A program made the translations under genes and the position numbers. 64,000 nt of DNA, from assembly GCA_965213885.1 (NCBI GenBank), contig OZ243919.1:2790001-2854000 (forward strand). The letters are read 5' to 3'. Under the pieces are notes generated by a model, which saw nothing but the letters and a program-made list of their open reading frames with translations, searched no databases and was not told the origin of the DNA. Source of the stretch: VYFG01 sp965213885 (GTDB lineage: Bacteria; Pseudomonadota; Gammaproteobacteria; Arenicellales; Poriferihabitantaceae). Shown piece after piece: positions 19,029-26,705 of the stretch (position 1 is its first letter; each line of letters starts with the position of its first letter).

Positions 19029-19481
19029 ATGACTCGGGGGGGGGAAGGTGGTGGCGAACCTTTCCTTGGCACCCTGGTGTCGTCAGTGGACCGGGGTTCG
19101 AAGTTTACGTTCCTGGAGCGGGTCGAGGTGAAGACCGCGGCGGCGGTGACCACGGCGCTCACCCGGCGCATGGGGCCGATTCGAGACCGGGTTCACACCC
19201 TCACGGCGGACAACGGCAAGGAGTTTGCAGGGCACCGGGAGATGTCGGATTCGCTGGGAGCGGGCTGCTACTTCGCCACCCCCTATCATTCCTGGGAGCG
19301 GGGACTGAACGAGCACACCCACGGCCTGGTGCGCCAGTACTTCCCGAAGGGGATGGACTTCCGCCAGGTGACGGAGGCGCAGGTCCGGGCGGTGGAGGAC
19401 CGGATCAATCACCGACCCCGCAAGGTGCTGGGGTATCGCACGCCTGCGGAGGTCTTCGCCGGGGCCCTGGTCCCACCCTGA
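19029..19481 (+). pseudogene. IS30-family transposase, C-terminal half
   Basis: About 150 codons of an IS30-type DDE transposase: TLTADNGKEFAGH holds the second catalytic Asp, and YHSWERGLNEHTHGLVRQYF contains the catalytic Glu. The end RPRKVLGYRTPAEVF is typical of the family C-terminus. The N-terminal helix-turn-helix half and first catalytic Asp are missing, so the gene is truncated at its 5' side near the group II intron remnant. No partner inverted repeats were identified. Confidence 0.8.
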
Positions 19482-19666
19482 AGGCGGCGACATCGCCGGT
19501 CCGGGCATCTCGTGACCCACGGGAGGGGCCCCGCTCGGCCGGAAGGCACCGGGCAGGCACCGGGCAGGCACTTGCGTCGGCGAATGGGCTCTGTCAGTAT
19601 CCCCCGGAGTCGAGATTGACGCCATTACCGGCCGGAATGGGCGCCCAGGGGCGCTGATTTTTTCCG

Positions 19667-19723
19667 CCCTCGCCGCGATCCCTCCATTCGGGCTACGCCC
19701 TCATTCCGGAATCGCGGCGAGGG
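19667..19723. repeat. Large inverted repeat with inner hairpin
   Basis: CCCTCGCCGCGAT at 19667-19679 is exactly inverted at 19711-19723 (ATCGCGGCGAGGG). Inside it, GGGC-TAC-GCCC forms a second short hairpin around 19690-19700. There is no T-run on the 3' side of either strand, so it is not a standard terminator. It could be a transposon end, a recombination site or a REP-like element. Confidence 0.6.
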
Positions 19724-19928
19724 ATGCACTTCGGAGTGGAAGCGGGGATGAGTATTCAGAACGCGCACATAGGTGACCAGTTCGTTACAGGCAGCCAGAG
19801 CATTGATGTCAATCATGGCCGGATTGAAACAAGACACTGCACTGTTTGCTACGACGTGCAGTGGTTGGCAGATCGCCATAAGTGGCCCAGATTGAAAGCC
19901 GTCGCGATGACCTAAGTTTTGAAATCTC

Positions 19929-19986
19929 GCAACTCCACGCCGCAAGAGTTGCTTTCTCGTCGAAAATTGCGGAAAGTTGCGTAACT
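19929..19986. promoter_or_regulatory. Candidate autoregulatory operators of lacI
   Basis: Three related elements precede lacI: an inverted repeat GCAACTC/GAGTTGC (19929-19935 and 19946-19952), TTGCGGAA at 19967-19974, and the near-palindrome AGTTGCGTAACT at 19975-19986. The last shares the TTGCG[CT]AA core with the site in front of the TPP/ABC operon, 35 bases before the lacI start. This fits autoregulation by the encoded repressor. Confidence 0.5.
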
Positions 19987-20020
19987 TCATTTTGGAAGGT
20001 TTACGTAGGATACTGATCAC

Positions 20021-21040
20021 ATGACGCAAAAAGTGACACTGCGAGACATCGCTGCAAAAGTTGGGGTTGCGGAATCAACGGCGTCGCGGGCGCTTGCTGG
20101 CAGCGGTCAGCTCTCCGAAGCCACACGCGAAAGCGTTCTCTCTGCGGCTCGGTCTCTGGGCTATTCGGCCACACCCAAGGCTGTTTTGGCAAATAACAGC
20201 GTGGGCAAGCGCAAAGGGGTCATCGGCGTAGTCGTCGCCGCCTTGCATAATTCCTTCTACCCCTATCTTGTCGACAGATTACACAATGAACTTGATGATC
20301 TTGGCTTTGACATGGTCCTGATTATTGACGAAATCACGCGCGACCGCGCCGGGCGCAAACTGCGCTCACTGATTGACACGTTGGACGGCGTGATCATCAC
20401 CACGGCCACTATTGACTCGCCGATGGTGGCGTTTCTGAAAGAGCGCAATGTTCCCACAGTCCTGGCGGTCCGTTCCAACATGCGGGATGACGTGGATGTT
20501 GTGGAAAGTGATAACTTCGCTGCCGGAGCAGAAGCCCTGGGCCATTTGATTGAGCTTGGTCACAAAAGGATCGGGTTCCTGATGGGCCCATCCTCCACCT
20601 CGACCTCACACGGACGCCTGGCTGGCGCGGCATCTGTTCTCGAGAAATCCGGCCTTGAGTTGGACGAAACCCTGCTGTTTAATGCCGAATTTACCCATGA
20701 AGGGGGCTATTCCGGTTTTGTTCAGTTGATGCGGTTAAAAACACCACCAACAGCCATCTTTTGCGGGAACGATGTGATCGCGATTGGCGCGATTGATGCT
20801 GCCAGGAAGATGGGGCTGGCAACGCCGGACGATGTCTCAATCATTGGGGTTGACGACATTCCGATGGCGAGTTGGAGCATGGTGTCCTTAACAACCATAC
20901 GTCAACCGATTGGCAAGATCGGTTCTATGGCTGCCAATCTCATATCCGAGGCTGTCGTCAACAAAGGTGATCACCAACCAAATCGACATATCTTTCCGAC
21001 GAGCCTGGTAAGGCGCGGTACCACCTGCCCGCCCAAGTGA
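20021..21040 (+). CDS. LacI-family transcriptional regulator
   Basis: 339 residues. The N-terminal helix-turn-helix is VTLRDIAAKVGVAESTASRA (residues 5-24) followed by the hinge LGYSATPKAVLANNS. The rest is a periplasmic-binding-protein-like effector domain (GVIGVVVAALHNSFY; GHLIELGHKRIGFLMG; IFCGNDVIAIGAI; IIGVDDIPMASW). Base composition and codon style match the minus-strand catabolic operon rather than the host genes, so it most likely controls that operon. The effector is probably the imported compound or its first product. It is separated from the operon by about 2.7 kb of mobile-element debris, which suggests the two were once adjacent and divergent. Confidence 0.9.
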   Translation: MTQKVTLRDIAAKVGVAESTASRALAGSGQLSEATRESVLSAARSLGYSATPKAVLANNSVGKRKGVIGVVVAALHNSFYPYLVDRLHNELDDLGFDMVLIIDEITRDRAGRKLRSLIDTLDGVIITTATIDSPMVAFLKERNVPTVLAVRSNMRDDVDVVESDNFAAGAEALGHLIELGHKRIGFLMGPSSTSTSHGRLAGAASVLEKSGLELDETLLFNAEFTHEGGYSGFVQLMRLKTPPTAIFCGNDVIAIGAIDAARKMGLATPDDVSIIGVDDIPMASWSMVSLTTIRQPIGKIGSMAANLISEAVVNKGDHQPNRHIFPTSLVRRGTTCPPK

Positions 21041-21083
21041 CTTGGCGGAACCAAAGACTGCCGATCTTTCTATCAGTGATCGG

Positions 21084-22553
21084 GTGCTAAACCCAATACT
21101 GTTGCATTCAGGAGAAATTGTGATGATTTCAGGTTCCCAGGCACGGACCGTCCGCGATATCGGCCCACGTTTCCGGAGCGGAAAGTTGCTCATCTTCCGT
21201 TTCACCCCTCTCGGCCTGATCTGCCCACGACTCGACACGCATCGCTCCTCGAGAATCTCCTCAATGAGCGCGTCCATCTGAACCTGTGGGGGGAAAACCA
21301 CCCGGCTGGGTGATCCGACGGCGCATCGCACGAACCGCATGCACAAAGGATATTCGGTCCGGATCCTCACCGGCCTTCCCGGCGGCCTTGTGCATCAGAT
21401 GCCGAACGGCATAATGGGCCAGCATCAGGCCATCCACTTCCTGGTACACCAGTTCCGGCGTCTTGCTCCGCAGCAGGGTGCCGGGGCCCAGCAGGTGGGT
21501 CTTGACCTCGTCATAGGCCGTCTCGATCTCCCAGCGCTCATGGTACAGGGCGGCCAGTTCCGCCGCCGGCGCTGTATCCGGGTCCAGCAGGGTGGTGACC
21601 AGGGTATCGCGGGTATCTCCCGTCTCCAGCCGGTAGGTGATCACGCGCACCGGCAAGGTGCCGCGGCTCTTGTGCCTGTCCCGGCCGCTGCCGCGGATCA
21701 CGCTGCGCCAGGAGCCGTCGGCAAACACCTCCGCCACCGGGAACCGGTGGTTGGACCTGAATCGCCACAGCAGCTCGGCGCCCGTGGCCTGCGCCCGCAG
21801 CCACAAGGGATAGCCCCCATCATACCGGTCCGCCAGCACCAGCATCCCGGGGCCCAGTTCCGGCAATAGCTGTTCCGCCTGGTCCGCCTCGCTTTCGGAC
21901 AACGGGCCCGCATGCCAGGCAAAGGCCGCCCGGGTGCCCACCTCCACCATGGTCGTCAGCCGCAGCTGCGGGAAGGCCGCATCGCCCCGGGCGCTGTTCG
22001 GCAAGCCGAAGGTGTCCCGGTTCCGCGCCTCGTCCGGGATATTCAGGGTGGAGCCGTCAAATGCCACCACCCGCAGGTCCCGGTACCAGGCACCCAGGGT
22101 CCCGGGGGTTGCCAGGGGAATCACGCAGGCCGACCGCAGGGCCGCAAAGGGCTGCAGTCCCAGGCGGCCCCGGGCCCGGGAGATGGAGGACTTGCCGGAT
22201 ACCTTCAGGGGCTGTCCCGGCGCAGACAGGCGCAGGCCGTCCACCAGGCAACGCAGCACCTCCCGGGCGGACACGGCGCGGAACAGCGCCATGGCAATCA
22301 CGTAGTAGACCATCACCTCCGCCGGCAGGTCCCGGCGACGCAGGCTGTCGCTGCCTGTCAACCGGAGCACATCGCGCACGGTGTCATGGGCATACACCTG
22401 CGCAATGATATGGACAGTGAGATAATCCGAGATGCGTACGCCACCGGGAAATCCGGCCGGGGTTCGCGCCATGAAAGGTCCTCAATTCCCGCAACCTGTT
22501 CAAGGCAGGACCACATAGTGAAATCCTTAAAGCAACAGTATTGGTGCTAAACC
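21084..22553. mobile_element. IS4-type insertion sequence with 10-bp target duplication
   Basis: The element proper is 21094-22543 (1450 bases). Its ends CAATACTGTTGC (left) and GCAACAGTATTG (right) are inverted repeats. The flanks carry GTGCTAAACC at 21084-21093 and again at 22544-22553, a clean 10-base target-site duplication that proves a simple insertion into the region behind lacI. It carries one transposase gene on the minus strand. Confidence 0.85.
21261..22472 (-). pseudogene. IS4-family transposase with late frameshift
   Basis: 403 residues in one frame. Catalytic parts are VVAFDGSTLN (first Asp), LVLADRYDGGY (second Asp) and the signature YHERWEIETAYDEVKTH with the catalytic Glu. 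Near 21289 a run of six C on the coding strand (GGT TTT CCC CCC) breaks the frame: with five C the protein would continue QVQMDALIEEILEER and KRKMSNFPLR, a normal C-terminus for the family. As read, it ends early in TGSDGRAH. Either a recent inactivating insertion, a sequencing error, or slippage on the C/T run. Confidence 0.75.
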
Positions 22554-23025
22554 AGACTTCATTCCTAAAAAATCAAGAAGCGCGCGTTAGGTGTGTGCAT
22601 AGCCCTGCCCTGCTCGCGAAATTTCGTACGGATCGCGGGCTAAGGGTCGGACACAAATTAACCAATTCGCTCGGGATGCCCCGGATGTACTTGCAGATAG
22701 ATCTCTCCACCTATCTTGTCAGATGGTTCGGGCTCAAGAAAGCCGACATCGATGGTACGACCTGCGCGCGCGACCTCCCCGGCGTTGCGCCAATCATCGA
22801 TTTCTGAGCAAGGGGAGTACCTTCGGGACTATCCCGAGGGATGCCACAAGGGTGTTTTTGCAGATTCGCCAGCACCCTGGAAAATTTCCCGGCGTATGCA
22901 TACGACTGGAAGAACAACCGTTTCAAGCACCGTGCCGTGGTCCGGTTCCGATCTTGAGCAGTGTCAGTCGAATCCAGGTGAGTCCGGGATCTGGTTCAGG
23001 AGGTGCGGGGCATCGGCACGGAAAG
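22554..23025. other. Relic-containing intergenic stretch at right island border
   Basis: About 470 bases with no intact gene. An open minus-strand piece at 22658-22828 is described separately. A second short minus frame (22711-22926, MKRLFFQSYAYAGKF) has no recognisable family. The base composition shifts back to host-like GC to the right of about 22.9 kb. Confidence 0.5.
22658..22828 (-). pseudogene. Unidentified gene remnant (C-terminal end)
   Basis: Between a TAG stop and a TAA stop, 56 codons read smoothly with protein-like composition, e.g. IDDWRNAGEVARAGRTIDVG and DKIGGEIYLQVHPGHPERIG. There is no start codon with a ribosome site, so it looks like the tail of a longer lost gene. I do not recognise the family. 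Confidence 0.4.
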
Positions 23026-24270
23026 TCAGCATGGCTCCAGCGGGTAGGCCGTCATCAGCCGGCAGCCGTCCTTTGTGATCACCACCTGCTCCTCCAGCTT
23101 GACCCCTTCCCCGCCCTTTGCCGAACCGATATAGGATTCCACGCACAGGGTCATGTTTTCCTCGAGGACGCCGTCGTAACCCTTCTTGTCGAAGTCGTGG
23201 ATATGCTTGATGGAGGGGTATTCGTCGGCAAGACCAATGCCGTGTATCAGGCTGCTGTAGCGGTTGGAGGAAAACTCGTCCGGAATCTTCCAGGCCCGCT
23301 CGGAGACCTCGCGGAAGCTGACGCCGGACTTCAGGATGCTGCAGTTGTGCACGATCTGCTCCCTGGCAAGGGCGTGGATCCGGCGCTGCTCGGCATTGGG
23401 CCGGTCGCCGCAGACCCAGCTCCGGGACATATCGGCGCAGTAGCCATAGGGGCCGATGAGGTCGGTATCGAAGCTCACCATGTCCCCGTTTTCGATCACC
23501 CGCATCGAGGCTTCGCGGAACCAGGGATAGGTGCGCGGCCCGGAGGACAGCAGGCGTGTTTCGATCCATTCTCCGCCCAGGGCGACGTTGGCCTCGTGCA
23601 GCTTCGCCCACAGGGCGTTTTCCGTGATTCCGGGTGTCAACGCCTCGCGCATCCTGCGCACCCCGGTTTCACAGACATCGATGGCCTTCTGCATCAGCGC
23701 CAGTTCCCCGTCCGACTTGATCACCCGCGCCAGTTCCAGCACCTCGAGCCCATCGTGCAGGCTGAGCCCCTGGTCCAGCAGGCGACGGGACCCCTGCCAG
23801 GACAACCTGTCCACCGCCAGACGAAGGTTGCCGCCGCCGTGGGCGCGCACCAGATCGGCGATCACCCGGCCGAACTCGTCGGCGCGCCGGTCGGTGTTCG
23901 GCCCGGCGGTGAAATAGTAGAACGAGGTGTTGACCCGGTATTCGTCGATCAGCGGCAGTCCCTCGGCGAGATGGGGATAGTCGCCGTAGTCGAACAGGAT
24001 CATCGGTCCGGCGGTGGCGATGAACACGCAGCGGGTCTCATAATGGGAACACCAGACCTGCATGTTGGTGGCATCGCAGGCGTAGCGGCAGTTGACCTGG
24101 TCGAACAGTAGGACGCCGGCATAGTCGAGCCGCCTCAGCTGCTCGCGGATACGGCCGAGTCGGTACCCGCGTACGGCATCAAGGTCCACCGGAGCCTCAG
24201 AGAACTCCATGGCACCATGCTGCCGGGCGGCGATGTTGCCGGCGGAAAGGGCGTTTGTGGGGATGGTCAT
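23026..24270 (-). CDS. M24-family metalloenzyme, DddP-like (possible DMSP lyase)
   Basis: 414 residues, creatinase/aminopeptidase P fold: N-terminal domain (about 30-190) and pita-bread C-terminal domain. Six metal ligands are visible: Asp268, Asp270, Asp280 (SFDTDLIGPYGYCADMSRSW), His343 (LIHGIGLADEYP), Glu378 (CVESYIG) and Glu393 (KLEEQVVIT). Their spacing (2, 10, 63, 35, 15) is almost that of the DMSP lyase DddP, and the shared block EWIETRLLSSGPRTYPWF is a DddP-like feature. DddP cleaves dimethylsulfoniopropionate to DMS and acrylate. A peptidase or unrelated lyase role remains possible. The ATG at 24270 is chosen; upstream codons lie in the divergent promoter region. Confidence 0.7.
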   Translation of the reverse strand: MTIPTNALSAGNIAARQHGAMEFSEAPVDLDAVRGYRLGRIREQLRRLDYAGVLLFDQVNCRYACDATNMQVWCSHYETRCVFIATAGPMILFDYGDYPHLAEGLPLIDEYRVNTSFYYFTAGPNTDRRADEFGRVIADLVRAHGGGNLRLAVDRLSWQGSRRLLDQGLSLHDGLEVLELARVIKSDGELALMQKAIDVCETGVRRMREALTPGITENALWAKLHEANVALGGEWIETRLLSSGPRTYPWFREASMRVIENGDMVSFDTDLIGPYGYCADMSRSWVCGDRPNAEQRRIHALAREQIVHNCSILKSGVSFREVSERAWKIPDEFSSNRYSSLIHGIGLADEYPSIKHIHDFDKKGYDGVLEENMTLCVESYIGSAKGGEGVKLEEQVVITKDGCRLMTAYPLEPC

Positions 24271-24421
24271 GCTGCGCTGAAGGGTTGGCTGGAAACGGGC
24301 ACAGTGTATTGAATTGACCCCCGCCCTGATGGCATCGGCGCGCAGAATCCGTCGTTTATTGCGACCTGTCCGCGGATTCGTCTCCGCTATACTCCCGTCC
24401 CCACGCCAGCCCCGAGCGTAC

Positions 24422-25807
24422 ATGTCGCTTTCAACCCGCAGGGAATCCGCCATGCTGCTGCAGATCGCGGTTCCGCTGGCGGCTGCCTACCTGTCCGAGA
24501 TGGCGATGTTCATCACCACCAAGATGGTGGTGGGGAAGCTGGGGTATCACGAACTCGCCACGGTGGGAATCGCGGGCAACCTGTCCTTCGAGATCCTGGT
24601 GATCCTGATCGGTGTGCTTTCCATCGTCGGCGTCCTGTGCGCCCAGGCGGAGGGCGCGGGACGCAAGCGGGACGCGGGCACCGCGGTCCGCCAGGGCATG
24701 CTGCTCTCGACGTGGGTGGGCCTGCCTGCCACCTGGCTGATCTGGAACATGGACGTGGTGCTGGTATGGACCGGGCAGGATGACGCCGTGGTGGAGTTGT
24801 CGAAGGGCTATCTCAGGTGGCTCAGCGGATTCGTGCTGCCGGCGCTCTGGTTTTCGGTGCTCAGGTACTTCGTGTCGGCCCTGTCGCGGCCACGCGCAGT
24901 CATGGTCATCACGGTGGTCGCCGTGGCCGTCAACTGGTTGCTGACCTATCTCCTGGTGCACGGGATCGCGGGACTGCCGCGAATGGGCCTGGCCGGGGCC
25001 GGCCTGGCCACCACCATCGTGTCTTGGCTGATGTTCCTGGCCCTTTTGTGGCACATCCACCGCACCGAGTCCCTGCGCGGCTACGGGGTGTTCTCCGGTC
25101 GCTGGCGCGTGGAAGGGGAGGTCATGTGGGAAATCACCCGCCTGGGTATCCCGGTGGGTGGGCTGGTATTGCTTGAGGCCGGCATGTTCACCGGCGCGTC
25201 CATCCTCTCCGGGGTCATCGGCCCCGAGACCCTGGCCGCCTACGAGATCGTGCTGTCGTGGCTTGGGGTGACGTTCATGCTGGCGCTCGGCGTGGCGGAA
25301 TCCGGCATGGTGCGGGTGGCCCACGCCGTGGGCCGGGACCGGATGGCGGAGGCCCGGCACTCCGGCCTGCTGGCGATGGGGATCGGCGTACTGATGATCT
25401 GCACCCTGCTCCTGGTCCCCCTGGTGTACGGGGACCTGATCATTGCGATGTTCATCTCTCCCGAGGATCCGGGCTTCGGCACGGTCTCGGTACTGGCCAA
25501 GGGCTTCTTCATCATCGGAGCCCTGTTCCAGGTCTTTGACGGCCTCCAGGCCATCGCCGCCCGCGTGCTGCGGGGACTGAAGGACAGTGTCGCACCGCTC
25601 TGGATCGCCGGGTTCGGTTACTGGGTGATCGGTATCGGCGGCGGCGCCTGGCTCGCTTTCGGCGCCGGCATGGAAGGTTACGGCATCCTGTGGGGGATGG
25701 CCCTCGGCCTGACCACCACCGGGGTCCTGCTGGCATGGCGGTTTCAGCGGCTGTCCTCCCGCCTGACCCGGGCGGCCGCCGGCGCCCCGCCGGCCACACC
25801 CGACTGA
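24422..25807 (+). CDS. MATE-family efflux transporter
   Basis: 461 residues with twelve predicted membrane helices in two similar halves (LLQIAVPLAAAYLSEMAMF near the start; ITRLGIPVGGLVLLEAGMF at the start of the second half). This is the NorM/MATE layout, a cation-coupled exporter of drugs or metabolites in the inner membrane. The ATG at 24422 (MSLSTRRESA) is preferred over the open frame starting at 24314, since it puts the first helix at the usual distance. It is divergent from the DddP-like gene. Confidence 0.88.
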   Translation: MSLSTRRESAMLLQIAVPLAAAYLSEMAMFITTKMVVGKLGYHELATVGIAGNLSFEILVILIGVLSIVGVLCAQAEGAGRKRDAGTAVRQGMLLSTWVGLPATWLIWNMDVVLVWTGQDDAVVELSKGYLRWLSGFVLPALWFSVLRYFVSALSRPRAVMVITVVAVAVNWLLTYLLVHGIAGLPRMGLAGAGLATTIVSWLMFLALLWHIHRTESLRGYGVFSGRWRVEGEVMWEITRLGIPVGGLVLLEAGMFTGASILSGVIGPETLAAYEIVLSWLGVTFMLALGVAESGMVRVAHAVGRDRMAEARHSGLLAMGIGVLMICTLLLVPLVYGDLIIAMFISPEDPGFGTVSVLAKGFFIIGALFQVFDGLQAIAARVLRGLKDSVAPLWIAGFGYWVIGIGGGAWLAFGAGMEGYGILWGMALGLTTTGVLLAWRFQRLSSRLTRAAAGAPPATPD

Positions 25808-25815
25808 GATGCGGG

Positions 25816-26652
25816 ATGCTGCATGCCGAGTACCACCGCCTGGCCTGCGACCTGCTGCATGTGCTGCCCGGGCTTTCAGTTGCGGGAATCCACCTGCCCG
25901 TGCCCGTCACGGGCGGGACCGTCCGGGACGAATTCGCCTTCGTGGTCCTGACCGACGGCAGTGTGGGGCCGTTCTATTTCAGCCTGGGCACCCTGCCCGG
26001 GGAACTCCGGCGGATGGTGCCGGATCCGTCGCACCCGGATCCCCGGGTCCGGATCCTGGTCGACGGCTTCCTGTCCGGGGAGGAAGCCCCGAAGGCGCTG
26101 GCCATGGGTGCTTTCAACGCCCTGTCCCGGTCGCTGATGCGCCGGGCGGGATATCGGCCGGACGATTCCGCCGGCGTTGACGGGCCGGCGCCTGGCGACA
26201 CTGTGGGCATGGTGGGCTATTTTGGACCGCTGGTGCAACGCTTCACCGCGCGCGGGGTGAGGGTCCGGGTCCTGGAACTCGCGCCGGAGCGCATTCCCGA
26301 GGGGCCCGGGATCGAGGCGGCGGCGGACGCCAGCGGATTGCGCGGCTGCCGAACCATTCTGTGCACCGCGTCGACGCTGATCAACGACACCCTCGACGAC
26401 ATCATCGAGGGTGTCGGCGATGCCGGCCGGATCGAACTCATCGGGCCAAGCGGCAGCGGTCTTCCGGACATCGTGTTCGCCCGGGGCGTGGCCGGGATGG
26501 GCGGGGTGGCCTTCGATGACGCCGCGCGGCTGCTGAACCGGGTCAATGCCGGTGAAGGCTGGGGCGGGGCCGGGCGCAAATACCGGATTCCCGGGGACGG
26601 CTACCCCGGCTTCGCTGCCCTGTGCACACGGGCGACCCTGCCGGGAGACTGA
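25816..26652 (+). CDS. Rossmann-like DUF364 protein (putative heavy-metal chelation domain family)
   Basis: 278 residues. The C-terminal half has the DUF364 pattern: GMVGYFGPLVQRFTARGVRV, VLELAPE, then CTASTLINDTLDDIIEG and a strand IELIGPSGSGLP. The N-terminal half (VRDEFAFVVLTDGSVGPFYF) is less conserved. Proteins of this family are suspected of binding metal or corrin-like ligands, but no activity is established. It starts 9 bases after the MATE gene, so they are probably co-transcribed. Confidence 0.75.
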   Translation: MLHAEYHRLACDLLHVLPGLSVAGIHLPVPVTGGTVRDEFAFVVLTDGSVGPFYFSLGTLPGELRRMVPDPSHPDPRVRILVDGFLSGEEAPKALAMGAFNALSRSLMRRAGYRPDDSAGVDGPAPGDTVGMVGYFGPLVQRFTARGVRVRVLELAPERIPEGPGIEAAADASGLRGCRTILCTASTLINDTLDDIIEGVGDAGRIELIGPSGSGLPDIVFARGVAGMGGVAFDDAARLLNRVNAGEGWGGAGRKYRIPGDGYPGFAALCTRATLPGD

Positions 26653-26705
26653 CACTCCGCCCGGCGGCGCGTCCGTGCAGACGGAGGCGCCGGGGCCGGC
26701 CGGCG

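Larger units (their letters stand above)
19482..20020. other. Gene-free stretch between IS30 relic and lacI
   Basis: About 540 bases. The left half is GC-rich debris, including a 13-base inverted repeat (described separately). The right half becomes AT-richer and holds the lacI promoter region with several TTGCG-type half sites. A 134-codon minus-strand frame crosses it but shows no family features and overlaps the regulatory region, so I do not call it a gene. Confidence 0.5.
9093..22960. mobile_element. Foreign genomic island (approximate limits)
   Basis: Composite acquired segment between host-like GC-rich genes. It begins with an IS4-type transposase remnant touching the end of the helicase gene. 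It carries a catabolic operon and its LacI regulator, both with visibly lower GC and more A/T-ending codons than the flanks, and contains decayed IS1634, IS30 and group II intron pieces plus one well-preserved IS4-type element. The right limit is vague: unidentified relics fill 22554-23025. The coding style and gene set resemble marine Rhodobacterales, which is inference from remembered families, not a search. Confidence 0.6.

Noticed and set aside
19667..19723. Rho-independent terminator
   Set aside because: The stem is strong but no T-run follows it on either strand.
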